55,819 nt of DNA from Chara braunii (lineage: Eukaryota > Streptophyta > Charophyceae > Charales > Characeae), in assembly GCA_003427395.1 (NCBI GenBank), contig BFEA01000376.1, forward strand, positions 432,160-487,978, given 5' to 3'. The position numbers were made by a program, and so were the translations under genes. Positions 21,454 to 32,007 of this stretch are shown one piece after another; position 1 is the first letter of the stretch; each line of letters begins with the position of its first letter. A model generated the notes under the pieces. That model was not told the DNA's origin, made no database searches, and was given only the letters and a program-made list of their open reading frames with translations.

Positions 21454-22270
21454 ATGGTTGGCAGAAATGACGATGAGATGAGTAATAATATCAGGGAATT
21501 GGCACAGGCAATCCAAGAATCAGTCGTGCAAAGGGATTAACTTCCAAAAGAGGAAGTGTCTTTGTTTTATGGTGACAACGTCTTAGGTTGGACTGAAAAG
21601 TTTGAGCAATTAACAAGCTGTCGAGAATGAACTGATACGAAAATATTGCAAAAAGTAAAACAATACTGCAAGGTAGAGTATAAGGAAAAGTTGATGAACC
21701 TGGTAAGTGAATCGAAAGATTGGACTGCGTTCAAGGAAAAATTATTGGACAAATACCAGCTGGGGGATCAACTACTGAATTTAACCGATCTTCGAAAAGT
21801 TGTCCGGCGGAGGTTCGGATCAGCTAAACAATTCTTGACGGAATTTGAATGAGATGCTCGGCTGATACCCGATCTGCCGGATAAGGACAAATGCCTTATC
21901 TTTTTGGATAACTTTTCGGAAGTTGAGCATAGATAAGTAATGAAAGACATGTAGGGGTGATATGGTTGGCCAAAGATAAAAGCCAATCTCTTGGCAGAGA
22001 GCTTTAACCAAATGTTTTATAGGTTATTGAAGCAGCGCAAGGAGGATCGTGAAAAGGAGGATGTCAGTAAAGATAAGGATCGTGAAGTTTTCAAAACCTT
22101 ATCAGATATGAAGGAAATGATGACAAACATGCGCGCAAAGCGTATGAAGTTGAAGATTAGGATGGTTAAACCACCACTCCCCTGACAACCTAAAGTCGAC
22201 TTTCCTGGGAGTTAGGGCCGGAAATAGAGGGGGGTCGGCGACCACTTTGACAAGGGAAAAAAAAAGGGGA
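21454..22270 (+). pseudogene. Decayed gag of element 1
   Basis: The frame opens with an ATG at 21454 (MVGRNDDEMSNNIRELAQAI) about 190 bp after the primer-binding site. It runs with several in-frame stops through segments such as FYGDNVLGWTEKFEQL, VSESKDWTAFKEKLLDKYQL and FGSAKQFLTEFE to a Lys/Arg-rich tail near 22150. The W...F..L pattern and basic end resemble Ty3-like capsid proteins. No zinc knuckle remains, and no protease or RT follows before LTR C begins at 22604, so element 1 has lost its pol. Confidence 0.65.
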
Positions 22271-22603
22271 AAAAACTTTGCGATTTCAATTGAAAACTCG
22301 GTCGACCTGGATGACTGCAGCACTGACGGGGTACCACCGTGAAAAAGTGCGGGCCTCATTGCACAAATCCCACCTGTCCAAAACGAGAGTGAATCATCTG
22401 GCGACCTACTTTTGACATGTGCAAAACAAGAGTGAATCTTCAACTAGAACATGGACCATGATTTTTGTCTACTGTACATGTCGAAGCCCGAAACACTGTG
22501 GCGCCCACAATATCCTTTTCTTTTTTTTTTCTTTTGCAAAGAAAAAGGAAAAACAAAACTAACTTACCGTTCAAAAGAGGAAGAGTCCGAAATGCGGTGG
22601 CGC
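22271..22603 (+). other. Remnant between gag of element 1 and LTR C
   Basis: Non-coding. The part around 22440-22566 resembles sequence just inside element 2 (27263-27318 and 27538-27620): both have a GTGAATCT...AGAACATG stretch, GCGCCCACA or CGCCCACAG, and TTTTGCAAAG followed by CTAACTTA. TGGCGCCCACA at about 22497 resembles another plant LTR-element primer-binding motif. A purine tract AAAAGAGGAAGAG lies at 22573-22585, just upstream of the LTR C start, and could be a polypurine tract. Confidence 0.45.
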
Positions 22604-22989
22604 TGTCGGGGCAAATACCCTGACAAGGGTATTCGCCGGGGACTTTAAACGTTGGACGTTGTCCGACTTTTTGTTGCGCCAAAAGACTTGATGAGATCGA
22701 CGTTTGCCAAAAGTTTATTCTGACCTGACCCATGACTGAGGAACTAAAAGTTTTCGAGCTTTAGTCCGGACGCATGTAGCGTCCGAGAATAACGGATGTG
22801 AATGACGATGTTTCGCGAACATGGGACGCTAAAGTTAGACCTATTCTATCTAAAATAATGTCAGCCGCGCGATTCAGGGCCGAAGTAGGCTAGAAAGAAG
22901 GATGCGGTGGGTCGAGGCGCGAGAGGAATAGGAAGGGCCGTCGAGTTGACCTCAAGCCAAGAGGAGGGCCAACAGGCCTATGCCGAGGC

Positions 22990-23190
22990 CTACTCGATGG
23001 GTGGCCCCAGAGCCATGGATGGGTTGCCATCCACGAGGAAGCGGCTGTAGGTAGAACCTGCTAGGCCACCAGCCGGTGAGGCCTGCAAGGCCACAGGCAA
23101 GATATGCCTGCTAGGCTACAGGTAGGCAGGTTTTGAAGGCCTCACGCAAGCAAGGCCTGCAAGACCGTAGGTAGATTGCCTACTGGGCAT
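22990..23190 (+). repeat. Degenerate short tandem repeats in LTR C
   Basis: The words AGGCCTGCAAGGCCACAGG and TGCCTGCTAGGCTACAGG recur about five times at roughly 30-35-bp spacing, with drift. Several are self-complementary (GGCC, GCCT/AGGC), so the stretch can also fold. Confidence 0.6.
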
Positions 23191-23236
23191 TATAGCCCTT
23201 CATATATGAGGGCTGCTCCTATCCTGATGTGAAATA

Positions 23237-23319
23237 GGAGCTAGCCCAGTAGGTAACGTACCAGCCTGATCCATCGCAGATGCGGGGATCGAAGTCAATA
23301 GGCCCACTGGGCTAGCTCC
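23237..23319 (+). repeat. tRNA-like hairpin (LTR C)
   Basis: GGAGCTAGCCCAGTAGG at 23237 pairs with CCCACTGGGCTAGCTCC ending at 23319. The A-box-like TAGCCCAGTAGG is exact relative to A and D; the B-box-like element is GGGGATCGAAGTC. It is followed by a pyrimidine-rich stretch and GGAGCAACCC. Same order and spacing to the U6 segment as in the other LTRs. Confidence 0.55.
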
Positions 23320-23410
23320 TTTCTTTTGGAGCAACCCAACTTTATGGCGCGGACGTTTTCGGCAGTGCGATCGATAAAATCGCACGGCTGAAAAACAGCC
23401 ACGTAGAGAG

Positions 23411-23438
23411 TAGCATGACTTACGCAAGGATGACATGA
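23411..23438 (+). pseudogene. Decayed U6 snRNA segment in LTR C
   Basis: TAGCATG then TACGCAAGGATGACA align to the U6 core TAGCATGG...GCGCAAGGATGACA. The downstream AAATC-GAGAAATGG part is replaced by a T run. It is the most diverged of the four copies, identified by position as much as by sequence. Confidence 0.5.
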
Positions 23439-23924
23439 TTTTTTTGTTTTTTGAAATTTGAAATAGCAGCAGCCTCGTGGCTTGACGAGGCACTGCTTCT
23501 TCCCGTGGGAAAGGGGGAAACTCGTTTCCATTTTGCACATCTGGTGAGTAGGGTGCTGAGGGCCATTTTTCGCGAGGTTGCACAACCCCACCATGCCCTG
23601 AATCCATTTCGATTTAGACTCTGGTCTGCATTCCAACAGTTCATGGCTGGGACTTGGAGCCACAACCTTCCAAAGGGCGTTGTTAGGTGAATGGGCAAAA
23701 AAGAAAAAAAAAAATAAAAAAAAATCGGATGAAGATTTTGAGAAAATCTGTATTTTGCAGTTTGCGCCTATATTGTTTTTGTGGCGTGAATGATTTTTGT
23801 TGGCTCTGAAAAAATTTCTCTGAGTAGGTGGGCACCTATGCCACGCGCATGAATTTTTTCAAATGTTTTTATTTGACAAAATTTTAATTAAAAATCACCA
23901 GAGTCGGGGTACTTTTTGCATCCC

Positions 23925-24340
23925 GCTCTGAGCGTGTTGAAATTTTAGCTCGTGATTATCACGAGTTGTTCTCCCCCCCCCCCAGCCTTAGCACTGAGTT
24001 GGCACCCCTCAGAACGGGTGCCAGACATAAAAAAGGCAGCCAATGGCTGACCAGGAGTTAGCTGTAGCCATTTGGCTGCCTATTTTTAATGTGGGAGACC
24101 ACAGTGGAAACAAACAAAACGTAGAGAAAGTCCATGGCTGGGAATTCTTCAACCCATAACCACAGCAAGTGAGTGCAGCTCGCCTTTTTAAGGTTTGGCT
24201 GTGACTCTTGCCTCCAGCAGCAGACTGAGGCTTCAAGGCTTTGAAGCCTCCGAATTGGCAGCCCTCCAGATAGCAAAGGGCTTGACTTATCCGCCTTGTA
24301 TTGAAGCCCTATGAGGGCTGCTTGGGCTTAAGCCCATGCG
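23925..24340 (+). repeat. Hairpin chain in U3 of LTR C
   Basis: Successive stem-loops: CTCGTGAT T ATCACGAG (about 23949-23965); GGCACC CCTCAGAAC GGGTGCC (about 24001-24022); GGCAGCCAATGGCT pairing with AGCCATTTGGCTGCC (24036-24082); GAGGCTTCAA GGC TTTGAAGCCTC (24227-24250); AGCCCT ATG AGGGCT (24305-24319); TGGGCTTAAGCCCA (24323-24336). None of these stems matches the stems in LTR A, B or D, although they occupy the same region upstream of the TATA box. Confidence 0.7.
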
Positions 24341-24453
24341 GATTGAGCTTGCCCCCATTTTTAATGAGAGGCTGCTCCGGAACTTGGGTTCAGAGCACGA
24401 TGAGACAACTTGAAGCCATCATCACAGGATGTACAAGCCTGCAGAGGGACATG

Positions 24454-24463
24454 TATATATATA
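24454..24463 (+). promoter_or_regulatory. TATA-like run in LTR C
   Basis: TATATATATA at about 1.85 kb from the LTR start, between the hairpin chain and the 54-bp array, the place held by TATAAAA in LTRs A and B. Confidence 0.45.
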
Positions 24464-25019
24464 CACAAGGTGAAGCAAGTTGGACAATGAAAGTTATGGG
24501 TCACAACAACTCTAATTCCACGGTGACAGCAGAGGAAGCAAGGAGAAGTGACAAGTGGCAGTCACAGAGTGATTTCGGGATTCAACAGTCCGAAGGAAGG
24601 CAGATAGAGACACATATGGACCCATAACTAAAGTGATGTGAGTGCTCCACCTCCACGACTATATTAGGAAGGGGTGGACCCAAGCAAAGGCACAGCGGAG
24701 CAGCAACTTGAAATAGCATATGAGGCTATGGGCGCGTAGTAGGACCTAAGGCTTGATATGTGACACTCAGGAATTTAAAAGTGGACTGAGGTCCGAGAGT
24801 AGCTAAGCACAACTAGGAGGGGCGTGGAGGAGCTGCCGGTGGGAACTGCTGCTGCTAGAGGAAGTGCTGCCTGGAGGAGGAGAGTGGAGGTCTGCAATAG
24901 AGGTTGAGAGAGGAGGCTGCCATAGCCACCATCTCAGCAAGGGTGAAGGTGCTGCTGGCTATAACCACAGTCATAACGACGGTTGTCGGAGAGGCACTGC
25001 TACTTTTTGCGGCAACTGC

Positions 25020-25340
25020 GGCAGCGACGCAGACTTTTACGGCGGTGGTACGGAAGTGCTGCCGAACTTTTGCGGCGGTGACACAGACTTTTACGGCGGT
25101 GGTACGAAAGTGCTGCCAAACTTTTGCGGTGGCGACGCAAGCTTTTATGGCGGTGGTACGGAAGTGTTGCCGAACTTTTGCGGCGGCGACGCAGACCTTT
25201 TACGGCGATGGTACGGTGGTGCTGCTAAACTTTTGCGGCGGTGACACAAGCTTAACGGCGGTGGTGCGGAAGCGCTGCAAAAATTTTACGGTGACGGTAC
25301 CAGGCTTTACAGCGGCAGTGCGAAAGCGCTGTTGAAAATT
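25020..25340. repeat. 54-bp tandem repeat array in LTR C (about 5-6 units)
   Basis: Units carry ACTTTTACGGCGGTGGTACG, GAAGTGCTGCCGAAC and TTTTGCGGCGGCGAC. The landmark at 25032 recurs at 25086, a 54-bp period. It is clearly related to the arrays in LTRs A and B but has its own unit consensus (AGACTTTTAC in place of TAAGTTTAAC), so the array was homogenised within the copy or lineage. Confidence 0.9.
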
Positions 25341-26330
25341 TTCGCAAAGTCGGCACAGGGTTTACGGCGGTAACGGCAGTATTTTTACATTGAGCAACAA
25401 CTGGGTTTTGGTGCAGGGAAGGTGCCACTAGAGTGGGGTATCTTGAGGCGGAGCAGTGACGCGGTGACATTGGAAGCTAGTGACGACGATACTTACTGAA
25501 AAATAAGTAAGGGGGTGTTGTGGCAGGTCATCGCAGCAAGAGAGTGGTTTGGATCACTTTGCTGACGACTGGGGAGGACTATCGGCGCGTCAAAGGGAGC
25601 GTAATTTTATACGGTCTTCTTGAGTGTATCACACTTCCTTTCATGTCTATGTGGACCCGCACTTTGCTTGACCCTGTTCATTTTGAATATTCAAAAGAAA
25701 AGGTAGAGGAAAGTGGTGCAAGTCATGCATGTGAATGAAAAAGTCTGACTCCAGTATGAGATTGTACTGTTTTATTTCGAACGTGTTTCCTTTGCCGTCT
25801 GTGCAGGTAGGTAGAGGGATGCTTACAAAGGAGATTGATTATGCATATTTGAGATGAAGGAATAGATTGTCTTCTTTCTACCTTTCACCTGCCTGCTTGT
25901 CGAAAAGAACTTGTTGTTTTAAAAAAATGTTATTCAACGTGTGTCAAAGAATAGATTCTATTGAAATAAAGCAGATAAGGTCAAATGGATTTAGCTTTTC
26001 CCAAGAGTTGACCCATTCTATCCCCAACGACCTTATCTACTTGTACCTGTTTAAATGATTCTCTTTTTCTTTATCTCTTCTGATTTCTTTTCGTCTAAGT
26101 CACCCCCGAGACTTAAAAAAAAAAATTAAAAAAAAAAAATAAAAATAAAAAAAATGAAAGCTACTTGCGGTGGACGCATCCACTATCTCTAGGAAGCATC
26201 TTGGGCGAGGGTTTGTTGCTTCAGGAGCCGACCCTGTTATCGACCCAGAGTGGACCGTTCTACGGGGGGTACTTGCCGATTCGGTGGAGACGGTCCGACT
26301 TCTGAGATCCGAGTCTTGTGCTCGGACGAG

Positions 26331-26344
26331 NAGGAGGAGTACCN
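26331..26344. other. Two isolated ambiguous bases
   Basis: Single N at 26331 and at 26344, inside the block that LTRs A, C and D share. Isolated Ns in repeated sequence suggest that reads from different copies disagreed in the assembly. Confidence 0.9.
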
Positions 26345-27320
26345 CAGACCACTTCCTAGAGGAAGAGGCATGCAACACGTCAAGCAATGCTCCTGATCAA
26401 GAATCAATCGCAAAGTAGCTTGTCATCCGAAAAGATTGAAAACGGACGAAGACATGTATGTGCGTTGCGTTTCAGGTCGGCAGTAGGCTGGAATGAAAGA
26501 CTTTGGCAACGCGTCTCATCAAGTCAAGACTAAGGCAGCTGACTACCTTGTCGGCTGCATCTATGTTATTGTCGGTGAACAACTCCTTGTTGGCATTTGT
26601 ATGATTGCTTTGTGGTGTTCGATCTGAGATGGTCGGATTTTATTTCGATCTTGTGTTATTGGATGTATTGTGTGGTGATTCAAATACTTTAGTTATCATA
26701 TCATATTTGATATTTCTGTCGACGACGGTCGATTTTCTTTTGATGTAATTGTCTGTGAATGTTATAATTGCCTTTGGCTATATGTCTAAAGGGACTAGGA
26801 TTAATTTGGGTTTTACGCTTGGTTGAGACCGTCCCAGTCGACCAACGTCCGCTTCGCACCTAGGAGATCAGCACCCTAGGAACGAACGACGATCGGGTGC
26901 ACTTGGCGTTAACCAAACGTATTTATACTATGGCGAACGAGCAAACGCCCTCGGCCGACCTACCTCTGCAATTGCATCTAAAAGCTTTCGCACGTGGGTC
27001 AGTAGTAGGGATACGCCTCTAAGGGTGGTGATAACCCCTTAGGGAAGTAAGCTTATGCCCCGCGAAAACCTATCCTGTCGTAGGGGACCGCGGAATGTAT
27101 AGCTCGCGCAGCGACGAGACGATGCGGCCACGACCGTCTCGGCGGCTCGCGGGATTAGTTAGGCGTCGTTTCCGAGTTGTCTCTAGGTTTTGTTTTGTTT
27201 ATGTCCTGCGTGACATGGCCAGGAGGGCCCTCATGCTCGCGCGGGGGCCGATGCGCTCGACAACGCCCACAGTGTTTGTTTGTTTATTTTGCAAAGGAAA
27301 AAAAATCGTTCTAACTTAGG

Positions 27321-27483
27321 GCTAGATCCCAGTGGCAAAATGGATTGGAAGAAATGTCTGAATCTGGACGTGTTCCACGGAGAGGTGCAGAAAAGTAGAT
27401 CAATCACAATTTTTTGCACATGTCCTCAAACACGTCCAGAGTCAGACATTTCTTCCAATCCTCTTTGCCAGTGGGATCAGGCC
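27321..27483. repeat. 54-bp inverted repeat (foldback) in the leader of element 2
   Basis: The arm at 27321-27374 and the arm at about 27429-27482 are reverse complements with about 6 mismatches in 54, separated by a 54-bp loop. A shared core is GTCTGA-TCTGGACGTGTT and its complement. RNA across this site would form a long, slightly imperfect hairpin. Confidence 0.85.
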
Positions 27484-27761
27484 CTTCCAATTTGGAAGAG
27501 GAAGTGCCTCGCTCCACTACTCTGGACTGTGTAGCCAGAGAGTGAATCTACCCGTAGAACATGAAAAAATAGCCATGATTTATATTTTTTTAGCATGTCG
27601 AGAGTTGCGGAGTGAGACCGGAAATGCCGTGGCATCGCGGGATCTCAGGCCATAAAAGGGGAAACAAATGTACGACGGTTACGGCCGTAAACAGTAAAAA
27701 AAAAAAACCATAAGGAAAAAAAAAGCAAAAAAGAAATGAAAAGAAAATAAAACAACCAAAC

Positions 27762-28380
27762 ATGCCCCACACAGTACTACCAGTAGGCCAACGACCAATT
27801 GCAAAATGCAGCCTACCGGTTCCCCCGAATTTTGAACGTCGGGGGGAGTGGTGGTTTAAAGCAAAGGGGGGTAAGAGAAAAGGGAAGAAAGTTGCTGTTG
27901 CAAGCAACAGTGAAAGCGAAAGCGAAGAGGACGAACCCCCTAAGAAACAGACTAAGGCAAAAAAAAAGACTTTAAATGAAATTCGAGGGAGACAAGGGAC
28001 CTCCAAGAAACAAGAAAAGAATGGTAGGAATGATGGAAACGGCGGAAACATTTAGGCACAGCCTGAACAGTCACAATCCGGCCTAAGTCAGCAACAAACT
28101 CGAGGAGGCCGTGGGCGGGGATGAGAGAATTCCAGAGGACGCGGTAACTGGGTTAAGGACCTCACATGTAAGTATTGTGATAAAAAGGGGCACAATATGC
28201 GATTTTGTCAGATCCTCACCAAGGAAAAGACTGACAAGATCGTATATACTACCATTCACGGAGAGGTCTTTGACTTTGAGGGAAACCTTATTGACCCAAA
28301 CATTGAAGGGGGTATCAGAAAGGAGGCTTTCCGACGAATGGGTCGCAGTTTACCGACCATCTTTAGGATGGCTTGACCAG
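27762..28380 (+). pseudogene. gag of element 2: basic nucleocapsid with CCHC zinc knuckle
   Basis: A frame from 27762 gives a Lys-rich segment with an acidic Ser/Glu stretch (SNSESESEEDEPPKK), then a Gly/Arg-rich RGGRGRG stretch. At 28167-28208 follows CKYCDKKGHNMRFC, a perfect C-X2-C-X4-H-X4-C retroviral-type zinc knuckle, which binds the element's RNA during packaging. Several stops and frame changes break it. The capsid part upstream (27.5-27.7 kb) is not recognisable. Confidence 0.7.
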
Positions 28381-28400
28381 AAGAGGAAAAATTCTTCCAA

Positions 28401-29633
28401 ATGGAAGAAGTATTTCAATCTTTACAGATTGATGATTCAGAGGTGGAACTGGGGGAACTAATGGAACTAGGAGAGATGCTCGTTCAGCGGGCACGGAAAG
28501 TAACCGAGAAAATGAGAAAATGTCGAGACGCAGTTATTCAGCTGTGTCTTGACATGGATGAGGAATGTCCGGGCCTACCTAATGTATACCTATTTGGGGG
28601 TTGGGATAGACGTGATAATACTTCTCCAGTTGCACCTCAATCTTCATCTGGTCTCAGGTTCATGACTGCTAATATGATGTCTCAACCAGTACTTAAGCGA
28701 ACGGCTCCGACGACGTTACTACATGTGCGTAGAACTCGAAAAACCTTGAGCAGGAAGACGACAACAGAAGGTACGTCGAAGGAACCGGTAGAAGAAGTCC
28801 TTATTCTGGATGATGAGGAAAACAATTCAGACAAGGAGGATGAGAGATTGCGTGCCGAAGACGAACGACAAGCAAGACAGCTCGCTTCAGAACGTGACAC
28901 TGAGAAAGGGAAGGAGGCAGTCGAGGAGGAGGAGCCTCGGCGTAAGAAGAATATTTACACAATTCCTATTGAGAAGGGGATTGACATTGAACAAATCGTT
29001 GATCGCATCTTGGAAAGTCAGCGTGACCAGGAATTTCTAGTAGCATTTCCTAAAATCCGCAACGAGCTCAAACAACAACTCACGAGGAGAAAGGTAACGA
29101 CCGTCAAATTTGGGGATATTATTCCTCCAGAGGCCAATTGGGCACCACCAGAAATCAAAATGGATTGGAGGTGCATCGCCACTGGACTCCTAAAGGTGCA
29201 TGTTGGACAAGGTGAGTTTTCTGGCCTGATTGATGATGGGGCAGAAATGAACATCATTCCCGAGAGAGAAGCGATGGAGGCAGGAATCCGGATCAATCGA
29301 TCTGACACTGGATTCCTTATAGGTGCAAGTGAATCAACTCCCTTCTGTGACACAACTAGCGATGTCATGGTCAGAGTGAGAAATGTGAAAGCACGTTCTC
29401 ACTTTTATGTCCTGCCCAAAGTTGAGCATGAGGTCTTGCTGGGAAGATCATTTTTATGCAGAACCGAGAGTTTGATTATTAACACGCATGACAATTCAAT
29501 ATTTGTCGCATCGTGTGACCCTCTGTGTGGATATTACGAAGTGAGAAAATGCAAGAACACGGAGCCTGAAAATTCAAGGAACCGGCTTAAACCACATGTC
29601 CCCCTGACGTCAAAAACCTCGGGGGACTGGTAG
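28401..29633 (+). CDS. gag-pol fragment with retropepsin-type aspartic protease (410 codons)
   Basis: The longest intact frame in the window. Residues 1-175 are charged and acidic with coiled-coil-like stretches (EDERLRAEDERQARQLASE). From about residue 255 is a retropepsin domain: GLIDDGAEMNII holds the active-site motif, with D-D-G-A where D-T/S-G-A is usual, and HEVLLGRSFL is the second conserved strand. The enzyme would cleave the polyprotein. Frame upstream is closed by a stop at about 28376, so the ATG at 28401 need not be the real start. The frame ends at 29633 just where inserted sequence begins. Confidence 0.75.
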   Translation: MEEVFQSLQIDDSEVELGELMELGEMLVQRARKVTEKMRKCRDAVIQLCLDMDEECPGLPNVYLFGGWDRRDNTSPVAPQSSSGLRFMTANMMSQPVLKRTAPTTLLHVRRTRKTLSRKTTTEGTSKEPVEEVLILDDEENNSDKEDERLRAEDERQARQLASERDTEKGKEAVEEEEPRRKKNIYTIPIEKGIDIEQIVDRILESQRDQEFLVAFPKIRNELKQQLTRRKVTTVKFGDIIPPEANWAPPEIKMDWRCIATGLLKVHVGQGEFSGLIDDGAEMNIIPEREAMEAGIRINRSDTGFLIGASESTPFCDTTSDVMVRVRNVKARSHFYVLPKVEHEVLLGRSFLCRTESLIINTHDNSIFVASCDPLCGYYEVRKCKNTEPENSRNRLKPHVPLTSKTSGDW

Positions 29634-30003
29634 CGCCGTTTTACGACGGGTACCAGTCGTACGGCGTGGAAAACCGGGCGGGCCTCCGTACGAAATTTGC
29701 GAAAAAAATGAAAATAAACCGAATCGGCGCGGCAAATATTTCACCGTAAAAATGTTTTTTTTTTTTCCTGATATTTTTTCCTGAAAGATCACGACCTAAT
29801 CTACGGACCCTCAAATTTTCAGATATTTTCATGACTTCTTTTGAGCACAAAAAATCGGCAAAGTTGCCGCTTGCAAAATGGCGGGATTGGACCCGTTGGT
29901 CTCCGTTCAACCCGGCGCCTCCGTACGGTCGCCGCCCCTCCGTACAACCCGGCCCTAACTCACAGGGACAAGGGTTTTCGGTGGCGGGGGGACCTGTGGT
30001 TTA
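29634..30003 (+). other. Non-coding block between protease and RT, possible small insertion
   Basis: GC-rich ends with CCTCCGTACG repeated three times, an AT-rich centre and no coding signal, in a place where pol should be continuous. The right end contains GGCCCTAACTC and GTGGTTTAA words that also occur, inverted, at 22165-22225, and GTGGTGGTTTAA occurs near 27850. This suggests a small mobile unit, but I could not define ends or a target duplication. Confidence 0.35.
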
Positions 30004-31290
30004 ATCCCGGATCCTACTCTTTACCAGAGGCTGAAAGACTTAGGAGAGAGAAATAGTCATTTGATGGCTATGAGGAGCCGATATAATCTTCTATTGCCTT
30101 GCCAAACATATCGCAGACAATAAATTTTCTTTCGACAGAATCCTCGGTCGATCCTAGATTGGTACAAACATTAACTGATATGATATCTGATGCGGGAGGT
30201 GCGAAAAACATGACTTTGACGTTTCGATTGGACGCACATCAGGAGGTAAGTACGCTGGTTACGCCTGCATCTAGGCATGATTTTTTTTTAGAGGACGAAA
30301 ACTTGTCACGGGATCAAAGTGCAGGCATAAGAAAGTAGGAGTGAAAGCACAACCATTGCCTGTCTTGATTACTAAGGACCAAAAAATTTATTACAAAGAG
30401 GAAAGAGAGTGGATCAAGACGATCAAAATAAAAACATAAGATGGACCGTGTCGATTGACGAGTGATAGAATCAAGGAGATGATCATTGAAGACGACGGAT
30501 TTCTTACCAAGGCAGAAACTGACTTCCTCGTTAATACTCTAAAGAACATACATCTGGCATATGGCTTTGACAACAACGAGCGAGGGAGGTTAGATGCTGA
30601 TATAATCCCAATGATCAGGATGCATATGGTACCGCATGAGCCATGGGATATCAGAGGTCCACGATATCCAAATCCAGACGATCACCGTAAGGTGATTGAG
30701 TATTTGGATGAGAAAATTCAAACGAAGGTGGCAGATTATTCTTATGGTCCGTATGCATATCCTTGATCCTGTGTTATCAAACCAAACGACGTCCTTAGAT
30801 GGGTCCAGGACTTGCAAAGGTTGAATGTGGTGACGGTTCGAGATGCGGGTGGACTTCCACATGCAGATCAACTGTCTGAATCATGTGCAGGTAGATCTAT
30901 TATAACATTCATTGACCTATATTCAGGTTACGATCAATTCCCCTTGTATACAGCGGACAAACCAATGACGGCGATGCATACGCCTAGGGGATTGATTCAC
31001 ATGTGCTCAGCGCCTCAAGGCTGGAAGAATGTCGTCGCCATGGTACAACGATATATAATGAAGGTCATGCAACCACTCTGTCTGGACGTGACCTCACCAT
31101 CTATCGACGATTTGGCTATTCAAGGGCCTCACGTAAAATACGATATTGAAATGTTACCAGGCATTCGCAAGTTTGTCTGGGAACACATTCGTGATGTAGA
31201 AAATGTCCTGCGAAAGCTGAAAGAATATAACCTCACAGCTAGCGGTGTCAAATCAAAACACTTCATGTGGGAGGCGACAATTTTGTGATT
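30004..31290 (+). pseudogene. Reverse transcriptase domain of element 2, broken
   Basis: Pieces in order: MIIEDDGFLTKAETDFLVN, then MVPHEPWDIRGPRYPNP (N-terminal RT), RWVQDLQRLN, ITFIDLYSGYDQFPLY (first catalytic Asp region), PQGWKNVVAMVQRYIM and PSIDDLAIQGP. The last is the catalytic box, with S-I-D-D in place of Y/F-x-D-D. A stop at about 30765 separates two frames (30455-30766 and 30812-31288). The enzyme would copy element RNA into DNA in the virus-like particle; this copy is inactive. Confidence 0.8.
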
Positions 31291-31960
31291 TTTATGCGAT
31301 GAAAATGGTCGTCGGCGAGATACAAAGAAGAAGAATAAAATTTTGAAATGACCGACTCCTTTCAAATCCATCATTGATGTACGAAGGTTCCTTGAGACCT
31401 ATGGGTTTTGACGTATTTTTATCCGAAGGTTTGCAACGAAGGTAAAACACTTGAGGAAATTGGTACGCAAAAACCAAGATTGGGAATGGGGACCTAAGCA
31501 ACAGGCAGCAGTAGACAACATGGGGACTGCATTTCGAGAAGGTGAAGTGATTCTCAGCGTTCCTTGCTTCGATAACAATCCGAATCGACCCTTCATCGTG
31601 GAGACAGATGCAGGACCCACAACTCTAGGAGGGGTCTTAATTCAGAAAGATAAGGAGGGACGAGAACGACCGTTAAGATTTGAAAGTCGAACTTTGAATA
31701 CCGATGAGCATAATTATTCACAGTTCAAAAAGAAACGTTGGCTGTACTGCATTGTTTTCGTACATTTCGTAACTATGTATTTGGGAGACGTTTTGTTCTG
31801 CGAGTGGATCCGACAACTCTGGCTCAATCATTGAAGAATTACTCTCTTTCGGATCCAACCGTCGCTCGATGGTTAACGTATATATGAATGTTTGATTTTA
31901 AGATCGAGTGTATCTCCGGTACTCAAAATCGGGCAGATGGACTGAGTTGGATTGAATGAG
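31291..31960 (+). pseudogene. RNase H domain of element 2, broken
   Basis: The frame 31451-31834 gives NRPFIVETDAGPTTLGGVLI (catalytic Asp and the typical GGVL), GRERPLRFESRTLN, and a YSQFKKK stretch that then drifts. Near 31920 another frame shows TQNRADGLSW, the conserved C-terminal motif. The connection region before 31451 is frameshifted. It matches the minus-strand element P domain at 13.9-14.2 kb. Confidence 0.75.
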
Positions 31961-32007
31961 ATTCGTCCAAGGATCAGGCAAAGGACTCAATCCCTGTAGA
32001 TAGCTTC

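Larger units (their letters stand above)
22604..27262 (+). mobile_element. LTR C: long LTR (about 4.66 kb), probably 5' LTR of element 2
   Basis: It starts TGTCGGGGCAAATACCCTGA and ends GCGCTCGACA. It contains, in order, the tRNA-like unit (23237-23319), a decayed U6 segment (23411-23438), a hairpin chain (23.9-24.35 kb), a TATA-like run (24454-24463), a 54-bp repeat array (25.0-25.35 kb), the blocks shared with LTR D (25.8 and 26.2 kb) and the terminal block shared with A and D (26.79-27.26 kb). Element 2 coding sequence follows downstream. It is the best uninterrupted copy and gives the family LTR length. Confidence 0.75.
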
